This document shows positions 28,065-38,943 of a stretch of 64,000 nucleotides of DNA, in pieces. The stretch comes from Anomaloglossus baeobatrachus. Lineage: Eukaryota; Chordata; Amphibia; Anura; Aromobatidae. The stretch is taken from assembly GCF_048569485.1 (NCBI RefSeq), contig NC_134357.1:63162193-63226192 (forward strand), written 5' to 3'. The position numbers and the translations under genes are program-made. The notes below the pieces were generated by a model that saw only the letters and a program-made list of their open reading frames with translations, was not told the DNA's origin and did not search any database. Each line of letters begins with the position of its first letter. Position 1 is the stretch's first letter.

Positions 28065-29495
28065 GGACAGCAGGAGTATCACCCAGGACAGGATTAGATA
28101 CACAGCTCAGCAGACAGTATCACACAGGATAGGATTAGATACACAGCGCAGCAGACAGTATCACCCAGGACAGGATTAGATACACAGCTCAGCAGACAGT
28201 ATCACACAGGAGAGGATTAGATACACAGCCCTGCAGACAGTATCACACAGGATAGGATTAGATACACAGCCCTGCAGACAGTATCATAAGATTAGATACA
28301 CGGCTCAGCAGACAGTATCACACAGGATAGGATTAGATACACAGCCGTGCAGACAGTATCACATAGGATAGGATTAGATACACAGCCGTGCAGACAGTAT
28401 CACAGAGTATAGGATTAGATACATGGCTCAGCACACAGTATCACACAGGATAGGATTAGATACACAGCCGTGCAGACATTATCACACACGATAGGATTAG
28501 ATACACGGCTCAGCAGACAGTATCACACAGGAGAGGATTAGATTCACAGCCCTGCAGACAGTATCACACGATAGGATTAGATACACGGCTCAGCAGACAG
28601 TATCACACAGGATAGGATTAGATACACGGCTCAGCAGACAGTATCACACATTAGAGGATTAGATACACAGCCGTGCAGACCGTATCACACAGGAGAGGAT
28701 TAGATACACAGCCCTGCAGACAGTATCACACGATAGGATTAGATACACGGCTCAGCAGACAGTATCACACAGGATAGGATTAGATACACAGTCGTGCAGA
28801 CAGTATCACACAGGATAGGATTAGATACACAGCCGTGTAGACCGTATCACACAGGACAGGATTAGATACACAGCCGTGCAGACAGTATCACACAATAGGA
28901 TTAGATACACAGCCGTGCAGACAGTATCACACAGGAGAGGATTAGATACACAGCCATGCAGATAGTATCACACAGGATAGGATTAGATACACAGCCCTGC
29001 AGACAGTATCACACGATAGGATTAGATACACGGCTCAGCAGACAGTATCACACAGGATAGGATTAGATACACAGCTGTTCAGACAGTATCACACAGGATA
29101 GGATTAGATACACAGCCATGCAGACCGTATCACACAGGATAGGATTAGATACACAGCCGTGCAGACAGTATCACACAGGATAGGATTAGATACACAGCCG
29201 TGCAGACAGTATCACACAGGATAGGATTAGATACACAGCCGTGCAGATAGTATCACACAGGATAGGATTAGATACACAGCCGTGCAGACAGTATCACACA
29301 GGAGAGGATTAGATACACAGCCGTGCAGACAGTATCACACAGGATAGGATTAGATACACGGCTCAATAGACAGTATCACACAGGATAGGATTAGATACAC
29401 GGCTCAGCAGACAGTATCACACAGGAGAGGATTAGATACACAGCCGTGCAGACACTATCACACAGGAGAGGATTAGATACACAGTCGTGCGACAG
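28065..29495. repeat. 41-bp minisatellite, about 35 copies
   Basis: The unit reads GTATCACACAGGATAGGATT then AGATACACAGCCGTGCAGACA. Two main variants differ at the end of the unit (CCGTGCAGACA versus CTCAGCAGACA), and a shortened form lacks a few bases (CACACGATAGGATT). The order short form, CTCAGCAG form, long form recurs several times (near 28,555, 28,715 and 29,005), which suggests block duplication. Units lie head to tail with no unique spacers. Confidence 0.95.
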
Positions 29496-29539
29496 TATCA
29501 GCGGTAGCAGTGGCGGTACTCACATGCAGTGGCACACAC

Positions 29540-29815
29540 ACAGCAGCGGGGGGCAGAGTGGTGGCTGGGGAGAGCGGAGGGAGGGGCTGTCATCGGAGAC
29601 GGTAACGGCGGAGGGAGGGCGGCGGTAGCAGTAGCGGGGGTTGAGCGGGGGCTGGGGAGAGCGGAGGGATGGGGTGTCAATGGAGATGGTAACAGCAGGG
29701 GGGAGGGGCGGCGGTAGCAGTAGCGGGGGGCGGCTGTAGCAGTAGCGGGGGCACAGCAGGGGCTGGGGAGAGTGGGGGGAGGGGGTGTCATCGGAGACGA
29801 TAACGGGGGGAGGCG
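29540..29815. repeat. GC-rich second tandem repeat, about three units
   Basis: Units of about 95 bp share GGGGCTGGGGAGAGCGGAGGG, GTGTCATCGGAGACGGTAAC and GGCGGTAGCAGTAGCGGGGG. They follow the 41-bp array within the same MITE. The open frames here are Gly/Arg or Pro-rich strings from the composition. Confidence 0.8.
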
Positions 29816-30464
29816 GCCCGTACTCACATGTCCCGGCGGTTGACAGGGGTATAGTGGAGCAAACAGCATAGCTGTGAGCTCCACAATGATGGCGCTAATC
29901 TCCACCCTCTGCTATGATCTGGACAGCCCAGAGGGCGCGTCCAGGTCACAGCAGACGCCCCCTGTAACGTAAATGATGGGGTCGGATCCCGACCACTGTT
30001 CTCTATGCACAGGGGCTGCCATAAAGGACTGAGTAACTGTCATTACACACACAGCAAATCCAGCATGGCCCCCAGTGGCTCCAGTAAAATTAGAATTAAA
30101 TAAAAACTAAATAAGCTGCGATTTTCATTTTGCATTAAAAATACTTGATTTCATAATCACTATTTTTAATGCAAAAATAAATAAACGCGATACATTCCCT
30201 TTAATGGGAGAGTCGGGCTGCCAGCCTGTGCGGGGCTAAATGACCATTGGTTTGACAGCTATCTAAAGTACATAGGGGGCTTTAGCCTGAGCCTCTTCCC
30301 TTCACCAGCCCCACAGGAGCCACATAGTCTGCTTCTTTGGTACTTCCTTGACATATATCTTTACAGTTTCCTCTAAACTACATTCAGACATTACTTGAAC
30401 TTCCTTTCAAGTTATCTTCAGCCATGCAAATGAATTACAGTAAAAAGGAAGAAACAGTATTTAC

Positions 30465-30842
30465 AGGGAATCTATTGGCAGGTTTTTGCTGCCTCATCAC
30501 AACATGATGTAGGCAAAGAGACTCATATCACTTTGATTGTGTCACTGCTGCACCAAATAATCTGAGCTTTTAAATTTAGCATTGTAACAGAGCTGAGAAA
30601 GTTAACCGCCCACACCAGGCTCTCTATGTACAAAGTCTATAGATAGAGAAGTGCTAATCATAGGGGCAGGTGTGTGTTGTCAGACTGGTGTAGTTCAGCA
30701 ATGATCAATCCAGGTGATAAAACCTTCAATATAAATAAACAACGGCACAGCAGGGTAAAAAATGACACATTGTTTAACTCTGTCAGCTTGTATCTCATGC
30801 TTTCTTCAGATTACATAGCAAAAACCTGCTGATAGACTCCCT
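30465..30842. mobile_element. TTAA-target MITE, 378 bp
   Basis: Ends AGGGAATCTATTGGCAGGTT and CTGATAGACTCCCT form an inverted pair (AGCAAAAACCTGC is the inverse of GCAGGTTTTTGCT). TTAA lies at 30,843-30,846 and a decayed TTAC on the left. A further TTAA-type end (AGGGAACTCCAGTTTT) begins at 30,847 using the same TTAA, so two elements are again back to back. Confidence 0.75.
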
Positions 30843-30950
30843 TTAAAGGGAACTCCAGTTTTAACAAATTGTATATGCTGTATTCATGGTATTATTAAAA
30901 AGACACGCCAGCTTTATTCCTGATCTGCGGTACTGGAGAGGAGAAGCAGG

Positions 30951-31195
30951 ATTAACGCTGTGCTACCGCCAATAAGAAAGATTGTTGGTTAATAATAAAT
31001 TATTTTATTCCATAGGTCAACGCGTTTCAGGGATTCAGTCCCCTTCTTCAGAACCAATCGAGAATCAACAATATTGTTAATTCTTGCTTGGCCCTGTAGA
31101 AGGGGACTGGATCCCTGAAACGCATTGACCTATGAAATAAAATAATTTGTTATTAACCAACAATCTTTCTTATTGGCGATAGGGCAGCATTAAAC
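30951..31195. repeat. Palindrome F3 with GAAACGCGTTG core
   Basis: Arms of about 108 bp surround a 30-bp loop. Right arm order: CCTGTAGAAG (31,093), TGAAACGCATTGACCTATG (31,116), AATAAAATAATTTGTTATTAACC, then GGCAGCATTAAAC at the edge. The left arm carries CAACGCGTTTCAG and CTTCTTCAGA. The sequence between core and edge is unrelated to that in F2 or F4. Confidence 0.85.
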
Positions 31196-31270
31196 AGGTT
31201 CAGCTCACTGTGTCGATCAACCTCAGCTACCCTCTGGAGCCCGGACAAGGTGTTGCCACGCCTCAAGCAA

Positions 31271-31570
31271 GATCCAAATAGAAAAAAGTCCAGCCTCAAC
31301 AGAGGGATATCAATTTTTCTTTTCTTTTTCTTTTGGCACAAGTATATAGCACATTGCAGTCAAGATAATAACATGACCGACATCAGTGACGCGTTTCAAG
31401 TGACAGCGCACTGTCAATCATGATTAAGAGTGTGTTGTCACTTGAAACGCGTTGCTGACGTTGGTCATGTTATTATCTTGACTGTAATGTGCTGCATACT
31501 TGTGCCAAAAGGAAAAGAAAAGAAAAATTGATATCCCTCTGTTGAAGCTGGACTTTATTCTATTTGGATA
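31271..31570. repeat. Palindrome F4 with GAAACGCGTTG core
   Basis: Arms lie at 31,271-31,403 and 31,438-31,570. Both carry the core (GACGCGTTTCAAGTGAC on the left, GTCACTTGAAACGCGTTG on the right), then TTATTATCTTGACTG and a CTTTTC-rich segment. The right edge continues AGCGCAGCATTAACCCC, and the GAGAAGC motif beyond it is inverted at 30,940 on the far side of F3. F3 and F4 may therefore belong to one composite fold-back. Confidence 0.85.
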
Positions 31571-31866
31571 GCGCAGCATTAACCCCGCTTCTCCTTTCCA
31601 GCACTGAATATTAACCCATGTGGGGCTGCGGCAGTCGCCATCACCTTTTAAGCCTTCATAGGGGTTATGACGTTCACAACCTTGCTAGGTGAGTGTTATT
31701 TTGTATTCACCACTATTTTTAATCTGGTAAGACCCTATTTGCGCTCTCTTTCCGTAGCCTTTTATTCCCGATCTGGGCAGAGGCAGTGTATTTTGTGCCG
31801 CTCTTCATAAGTCAACAGGAAACCCTTTGCATCGGAGCATCCACTACATGACATCCGCCATGCATG

Positions 31867-33046
31867 TGTCGCGGGCGGAGGAGGGGACGCTGCGCTCTCC
31901 CACTGCTCGGGTCCGGCTGCTGCGGCTCGGTGGTGGCTCGAGCGGTGGGGCGGATCCCGGGGACTCGAGCGGCGTTCCTCGCCCGTGAGTGAAAAGGGTG
32001 GGGATTGATTGTGGGGATTTGAGATTGTCCGTGACGCCACCCACGGTTGTGGTGATATTGGTGACACCACCGCTGCTCTGGACGGGGATCCCGGGAGCGA
32101 TGACAGGGAGCAGCCTGGATGTTAGTTCTCCCGTGGGCAGGGGGGTTGGTTGTCCCGGGGCCCGGTGATGGGGATAGGGGTGAATGATAGGCGGGTTACG
32201 GGGCCTGGTGAGGTGCAGGGTCGCGGGGGCAGCGCTGTGCCGCACGGCACTGTGGTACTCACTCAGCCAATGATGAGGACACAGTTCTCGGTAAAACACA
32301 CGGCTGGATGGACGGGTCCCACAGACGGCTGCGGTGTTTCTCCTCCCGGCAGGTTGATGGTGACTGCCTTTCCCTATACCTGTGTAGTGTAGATGGTTCC
32401 AATGGGTTCCCACCGGTAACCCGCTCCCCCAGCTTGGATGGGTGCTGAAGGAGTCCCTTTTGCCCGCAGGCTCTGGCCCTGGGAACTTTAGCCTTGGCGG
32501 TGACTGTGTTTCCCTCTCTCAGTTAGACGGTTGCCTTCTGATGGGACTTGGCTGCTGGGAAACCCAGGAGGTTCCCTTCCCTAACGAATTTGGCAAATTC
32601 ACGGCGACTCCTAGCCTTGCCGGGGTCCGTAAGCCCCTGCCGGATGGTGCTGGCTTCTCTTTGCGTACCGGTCCGGTACCGCCGGGCCACCACCTGACCA
32701 CGGTCCTTAAGGCTAGCTCCAATAGGCCACTCCTGCAGACGGTCACCACCGTCTGCCAACCTTGCTGTACCGTCCGGGCCACACACCCGGACCAACTCAG
32801 TCTGCTCCTCTACCACTTTCCTTCCTCTCACTTTCACTTCCCAACTACAACTCTCTCTTTCTCCCGCCTCCAGGACTGTGAACTCCTCGGTGGGCGGGGC
32901 CAACCGCCTGGCCCACCCCCCTGGTGTGAACATCAGCCCCTGAGGAAGGCAACAAGGGTTTTTGTCTGACTTCGGTGTGCCTGACCGGGAGTGTGGGGTG
33001 TGTTGGTGTTGTGCCCGTGACGTCCTGGCTTGTCCAGGGCGCCACA
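31867..33046 (-). mobile_element. Solo LTR, family A (A3)
   Basis: On the plus strand it starts TGTCGCGGGCGG and ends CCAGGGCGCCACA, the inverse of TGTGGCGCCCTGG...CGCGACA. A perfect 4-bp duplication CATG flanks it (31,863-31,866 and 33,047-33,050). Length is 1,180 bp. Internal blocks match the A1 LTR but with many differences, so it is older than A1. GTGACGCCACCCACGG near 32,031 is the inverse of the primer-like motif seen in other LTRs. Confidence 0.9.
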
Positions 33047-33050
33047 CATG

Positions 33051-34179
33051 CATCCACCCTACTCCCTCCTGGCCCAGCCTTCTTGCAACTTTCCCAAGAC
33101 CATACACCTTAGCAGCTCTTTTCTTTTTCTAGATCTCCTCATCTAGCCTTTATCACAATGCATATGCTTCAGCTCCATTTGTCTTGCATGCACAGGCAAT
33201 AAGATGTGCCCTCCTTGGACTAATGGTGCCACTGCTGGCATCTTTGCCCTGCCACTTTTTCTCTTTTTCGGAGAAATAGTTTGTATTGCTTGTATTGTAC
33301 TCTCGTGGACTGTCTTCTTTTAATATTAGCCATCAACCATAGTCTCCTCCAGCACCATGACCCAGGTAGAAAGATGCAAGGATGGTCATCATCACTATTC
33401 TCTCCAGTGCCCTGCCATCTTGCCCTTGTTAGCCCCATGCCCCATGTTTTTCCGGTATGTTTCACTTCTCAAAGGGGCCTTCATTTGTCAGTGATACGGC
33501 ACATAACCAAAACAGATTTCATCTCCTTGATTGAAATACTAGAGATTCCCATTCAACAACTACATTTAAAGCAAATCTGACATCAGATTTCATAACACAA
33601 ACTACATATGTAGTTTAATGGAACTACTACTAGATGAGACTGTCACATTTACTTTGAAAGTCCAGAATGTTTGTGTAATCCTGATGTTATGATGAATATT
33701 TTTTCAGTCGAACGATAGAATTAAATAGCTCTTGAGTCCAAGTGGATTCTATTTCCCCCCATCAAGACTGATTGACAGCTGCAGCTTATATTGAGCAGTG
33801 TGAGATCTCAGCAGGGATGTAGGACACTGAGGAGCTGTCAGTCAGGGTAGGTGAGTGGAGATTATTGTCGTGGAACATGGAATGGGAAATGCAAATTCAT
33901 TTGCACCAATTCTACTGGTGAAGAGATCTGCTTTAGGAAATTGATGAACAATGAGCATTAGAGATTGTATAGGGCGATTCAAAAAGGATGCTGCAAAAGT
34001 AAAGGCCTCTAGTTAAAAAAATGGAAAATTTTACATAGAATCTACTTTTTTTCAACATACGAATCTGATATGATTTCCTTGTCTATGTGGATAATTGAGA
34101 TCTTAAAATTATGTTTCTTTGTGATTTATAAGGCTGGTGAAGGATAAGCCACATTTCTTTTTCTCAATAGATGAATACT
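33051..34179. other. Unassigned intergenic sequence
   Basis: Mixed composition with no repeat ends or coding motifs that I recognise. Confidence 0.3.
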
Positions 34180-35297
34180 AGGGATGAGCGAACACTTCCC
34201 TGCTCAGTACACGTAATTAGTGATGAGCGGGCACTACCATGCTCAGGTGCTCGATACTCGTAACTAGTGATGAGCGGGCACTACCATGCTCAGGTGCTCG
34301 ATACTCGTAACTAGTGATGAGCGGGCACTACCATGCTCAGGTGCTCAGTACTCGTAACTAGTGATGAGCGGGCACTACCATGCTCAGGTGCTCGGTACTC
34401 ATAACTAGTGATAAGCAGGCACTACCATGCTTGGGTGCGCAGTACTCGTAACTAGTGATGAGCGGGCACTACCATGCCCGGGTGCTCGGTACTCGTAACT
34501 AGTGATGAGCGGGCACTACCATGTTCAGGTGCTCAGTACTCGTAACTAGTGATGAGCGAGCACTACCATGCTCGGGGGCTCGGTACTTGTAACTAGTAAT
34601 GAGCGAGCACTACCATGCCTGGGTGTTCAGTACTCGTAACTAGTAATGAGCGAGCACTACCATGCCTGGGTGTTCAGTACTGGTAACTAGTAATGAGCGA
34701 GCACTACCATGCCTGGGTGTTCAGTACTCGTAACTAGTAATGAGCGAGCACTACCATGCCTGGGTGTTCAGTACTCGTAACTACTAATGAGCGAGCACTA
34801 CCATGCCTGGGTGTTCAGTACTGGTAACTAGTAATGAGCGAGCAACACCATGCCTGGGTGTTCAGTACTGGTAACTAGTAATGAGCGAGCACTACCATGC
34901 CTGGGTGTTCGGTACTTGTAACTAGTAATGAGCGAGCACTACCATGCTCGGGTGCTTAATACTCGTAACTAGTGATGAGTGGGCACTACCATGCTTGGGT
35001 GCTCGGTACTCGTAACTAGTGATGAGTGGGCACTACCATGCTTGGGTGCTCGGTACTCGTAACTAGTGATGAGCGGGCACTACCATGCTCGGGTGCTCGG
35101 TACTTGTAACTAGTGATGAGCGGGCACTACCATGCTCGGGTGCACATTACTCGTAATTAATGATGAGCGGGCACTACCATGCTCGGGTGCTCGGTACTTG
35201 TAACTAGTGGTGAGTAGACACTACCATGCTCGGGTGCTCGGTACTTGTAACTAGTGATTAGTGGACACTACCATGCTCGGGTGCTCGGTACTCATAA
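34180..35297. repeat. 47-bp minisatellite, about 24 copies
   Basis: The unit is AACTAGTGATGAGCGGGCAC then TACCATGCTCGGGTGCTCGG and TACTCGT. Copies at about 34,585-34,930 form a homogeneous sub-block (GTAATGAGCGAGCACTACC, CATGCCTGGGTGTTCAGTAC), distinct from flanking copies. The array grew from an AGGGATGAGCGAAC-type interspersed repeat, whose opening is seen at 34,182. There are no unique spacers. Confidence 0.95.
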
Positions 35298-36626
35298 CAA
35301 GCAGCTGGACGTTTGGACAGGTTTGATTTGTGTACTAAGTATAATGTTAATCAATGGGGAACTGCAGTATTTTTCTTGAAGATCTTCCAGGGATGGATGG
35401 GAAGATAACTCAACAGTCAAAAACAGAATATGGCTAATTTGACACAAAACCACAAAGCATACAAGACATACAGGGCTGAATTCTGACCCTGGTGGAGGTC
35501 ACCTGAGTGTAAGTTTCCTGGTATACTCCATATAATTTGGTCTTAATTGCTATGACTATGTCTTTTGAATGCAATATTTAGCAATCGGAAAATTAAATGG
35601 AAATGGAGCTTCTTGGCAGGTAGTGAAAGTGTGTCTGAGATAGCTGTACACGATACACAAATGCTAAAAACCAGCAAAGAATTGTAAACCCATTTAGAAG
35701 ACAAATGAACAAAGTAATAGTCAAGGGTGAATTCTTACTTTACAGTAAATCTGTTCCATCACTGCTGCATCTTCAGTCAATCTTTAATAACATGTTGATA
35801 AGGAAAAAATAACATTAACAAGTATATTTAGCTTTTTACCACACTGTTAACAAATATAATCTAGGGTGACAAAACAATATAACTTAACTGAGCTACATTG
35901 GCCTAGATAAAAATGTAAAAAATAATAAATGGTTAAGTCACCATAATGCAGAATCAATTTTCTCGGGTTGAAATTTGCGGGGAATTCCTTTTACATATTG
36001 ATAAAATAAATTAAAAAAAATGGCCAATAAATATTTTGGATTTTGAGTATAATTTAAAAATGGTATAAATGCACCAAAATATTACAGTGAACACCATAGG
36101 TATCAACATGATATTGAACCTCAATTATCAAAATTGGCCAATATTGCCCCTAGCCACCAATCACAGTGCAGCTTACATCTTTGCAAAGCAGTTCAAAAAG
36201 TAATTATTATTTTTTTTTTTCATAAATCTATAGTACATAGGAAAATAAGGAATTTTGGGATATCTTATCAGAGAAATTTGCTTCTTTCTTCACCACGACC
36301 AGGATCATTCATTCTCAAAATTCTCAATTGATTGAAGACAGATTTTGCCATTACTGACTTGGAGCTTTTAAAATTTTATGAAGGGGGGAGAAGCTGGAGG
36401 AAGACATAGACATTCTGCTGCAAGTCCTCCTGCAAGGACAGTTACAGTTCTCCATAGAACTTTATGAGCACCAACTGCCATCTCATATTTCAGTAATGGT
36501 AAAACCTGTATTCACTAAATACAGATATTGCAAATGAACTGAGAATGAATGATCAGTCCAGGAGAAAGAATTACATTTCTCGACTAAGGTATATTACTTT
36601 TTTTTCATTTTACCATGCAATATTAA
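35298..36626. other. AT-rich intergenic sequence
   Basis: No recognised repeat end, gene or RNA. Several A and T runs are present. Confidence 0.3.
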
Positions 36627-36631
36627 TATCA

Positions 36632-37182
36632 TGTCGCGCTGCCCAGCGTGCAGACCAACAGAGAGGCAAAACCACCGGATGGGGACCCCCAGTTGCTATA
36701 CGCCACGGGGACCCACCAACCTGAGACAGGTGCAGGGGAAGAAGGCACCAGATTACTAAACTGACACTGTAACTAAGAGAAACTGAAGGTGAAACCAGCC
36801 GGCCTCGGGTGACCAGTTACCACCAGAAAGTGAGTAAAAACCCAGTTGCACTGAACTCTTGTGTGGACTACCTTATTCCAACGCCCATCACATCACTTAC
36901 CCTCTGGGGCCCGGCTCTGCTTGCGGAGGGCCTACCATCCAGGCTGCCATTAACACCAGCCCCAGTAGTGGACATTGTGCAGCGGCGGCTCCATCTACAT
37001 AGCTGCAAAACCACAAGTGGCGTTACGCATGAACACTATTTTAATCCCCTGTAAATACTTCCCCTTTACAATAAGGCCCCAGAGCACGGAAGCGGGCAAT
37101 GGCCACGAAAGTGACATTCCCAAGATATACACTGCCCGGGAGCGAATACCCCATAACCCTGGACAAACCATGGGCGCGACAC
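36632..37182 (+). mobile_element. Solo LTR-like element, family C
   Basis: It starts TGTCGCGCTGCCCAG and ends GGGCGCGACAC, with TATCA on both sides (36,627-36,631 and 37,183-37,187). The 3' part (CACGGAAGCGGGCAATGGCC, ACCCCATAACCCTGG) parallels the 3' part of family B, so C is a shorter relative. TGGCGTTACGCATGAACA at 37,018 corresponds to the primer-like motif of the other LTRs. Confidence 0.65.
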
Positions 37183-37315
37183 TATCATTCTGCTCATTTC
37201 AGGCTGCAAGGATGGACTTAGCAGAACGAAGTGAGAATGTCAGGCGGGTGGACCAGATTGGTTCAGTTAAGACCTTAGATGCCACGTTCAATAGTAATTG
37301 CATCTAAGGCATTAG

Positions 37316-37947
37316 TGTCACAGGTATGTTACAGGTTACAGACAGTCCTGTAGCGTCCAGCAATAGAAGGTCACTGTGTTTGACTGCTCAAAATGCTCCA
37401 GACTTTCTGTTGTTCCTGATGTTAGTATTCAGTGTACTGGGTATCTCCTCTGCTGGATTTTCATCCTTTTCCTTTAGGACCCAGCGAAGCTCCTCTTCCC
37501 TTCAGCTGCTGATCATCTGTATTTCCCCTTGGGTATTTTCTCTGAACTTGTACTGTAAATATTCAGTTCCTTCACAAGCTGTGGATGCAAGCAGGCGTCT
37601 TGCACTCATCTGTTTCTGCTCTTTGCAGAACCTCTTCCTGAGGCATCTGGAGATAAGTTGTTTTTTGTGCTTTCCCCATGTGTGTACCTTCCTCTCTGTC
37701 TTTTTTCGTGTTTAGTGGGGTTGATAAAGAGCTCATCCAACCTTTCCCTATCTAAACTCCACCTGTAGGGTCATCTAGGGTCAGGTATCCAGCTCGGCGC
37801 ATAGGTGTGAAACCTATTTAGGGTGGTCAGGGACCCCAGGGGCCAGCTGTAGGTTTGGGCAGTGGTCACCATCTTACCCTTCCCTAGGTGCAGGGTTTCC
37901 CTTCCCTTTTGCCTATCGCTTGGTACTTACCCGTACCTAGTGTGACA
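37316..37947 (+). mobile_element. Solo LTR, family D (D1)
   Basis: It starts TGTCACAGGTATGTTACAGG and ends CCTAGTGTGACA. Flanks ATTAG and GTTAG are a 5-bp duplication with one mismatch. It aligns along its length with D2 (52,629-53,227), including GTGGGGTTGA, GGTCAGGTATC, GCGCATAGGT and GAGTTTCCCTTCC-like blocks. A hairpin CCTTAGATGC...GCATCTAAGG lies just upstream at about 37,272-37,309. Confidence 0.75.
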
Positions 37948-37952
37948 GTTAG

Positions 37953-38943
37953 AGGGCGTGATGAGTATGTAAACTGCACGTTAGTAAAGGCTTCTGTGAT
38001 CAACTTACTGTATGGTCATGACGAGTTTATGAGGGATACCTCTGTCTTCCTACTTACACCCCCCCCCATTTAACACTATATCTATTAAATAACCACACAA
38101 CTACATCCATTGGTCAAAAAAGGCCACAGCTTTTATTTCAACAAGTATATATATCTTTTGCGGCTCAACATGGCACCCCTTTAACAACCATAACTGATAT
38201 ATATATTAAATACTAACAAAACACCAATAGGTCCCTCCCAGAAGCAAGCCAATAATTCCTGTCCCCTGGCCGCAACCTAAAACCGGCCCAGAGGACCACC
38301 TCGGCCGCTACCAAACCGACCCGAGCTGTGAGATATTAACGTTCCATCGTGGAATACCCCCCCCCCGAACTTGCAGGACCTACACCCACATGTTCGAAGC
38401 CACTACCCATGAGTGACTTCATACCACCAACTGAATATTGGTACTCCCAGCCTCTGGAATCGGACCTATCCCCCCATTGTGACAAACAAATTGTTAACAT
38501 TCCTCATTTCCTTGTCTTTCTTTTTTTTTTTTTTTTTTTTATATAAATTAGGGCGGGTGGGTGGGCCACCAGGATTTTGGCGCCCACCAGCAAAGATTAG
38601 GTACAAATTCCACCCCCTACTATATACCCTCTAACCAGCCAGCCCCCTAGTCTGTGCCCCAATCACCTTTGCTCCCTTATCCTCCAATCCCATAACCCCA
38701 AAGAATGCTCTCCTGCATTCAAACCTTTTAACCCTTTCAGACCTCAGTCCCCTCCTACTCGTCATAGACTTATTCGCCCTTATAGAGCTCTCTGGCTATT
38801 CTCACAATGTATGGAGTGTGTTCATAGGAACCAGTAATGAGGAAGTAAACTGATATAATGAGATGAAAGCTGTAGATAAAAACACCTGTGGAAATAATAG
38901 CAATTGTGCGCTTTATCATCCAGCCTTAAAAGCTTCGTATTGT
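37953..38943. other. Unassigned sequence with a 20-base T run
   Basis: A long T run at about 38,520-38,540 follows AC-rich sequence. It could be the tail of an old retrocopy lying on the minus strand (about 38,541-38,780), but I cannot identify a source. No coding sequence is supported. Confidence 0.3.

Larger units (their letters stand above)
27686..30200. mobile_element. TTAA-target MITE swollen by minisatellites
   Basis: Perfect TTAA flanks both sides (27,682-27,685 and 30,201-30,204). The ends are AGGGAATGTATCGTCAG and CGCGATACATTCCCT, a short inverted pair. AT-rich subterminal sequence on both sides is followed by unique-looking sequence on the left (27,840-28,060) and two tandem arrays in the middle. 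No transposase is present. At 2.5 kb it is several times the size of the other MITEs here, nearly all because of the arrays. Confidence 0.8.

Noticed and set aside
28065-29495. CRISPR-like array
   Set aside because: The 41-bp units abut with no unique spacers, lie within a MITE, and the genome is clearly eukaryotic.
29498-29905. Pro-rich minus-strand open frame
   Set aside because: Follows from the GC-rich tandem repeat; no conserved motif.
31867-33046. GC-rich stretch as a CpG-island promoter
   Set aside because: Explained by a family-A solo LTR with perfect CATG duplication; no neighbouring gene.
38520-38780. Processed pseudogene marked by the T run
   Set aside because: The poly(T) is suggestive, but the adjacent sequence shows no recognisable coding sequence or target duplication.
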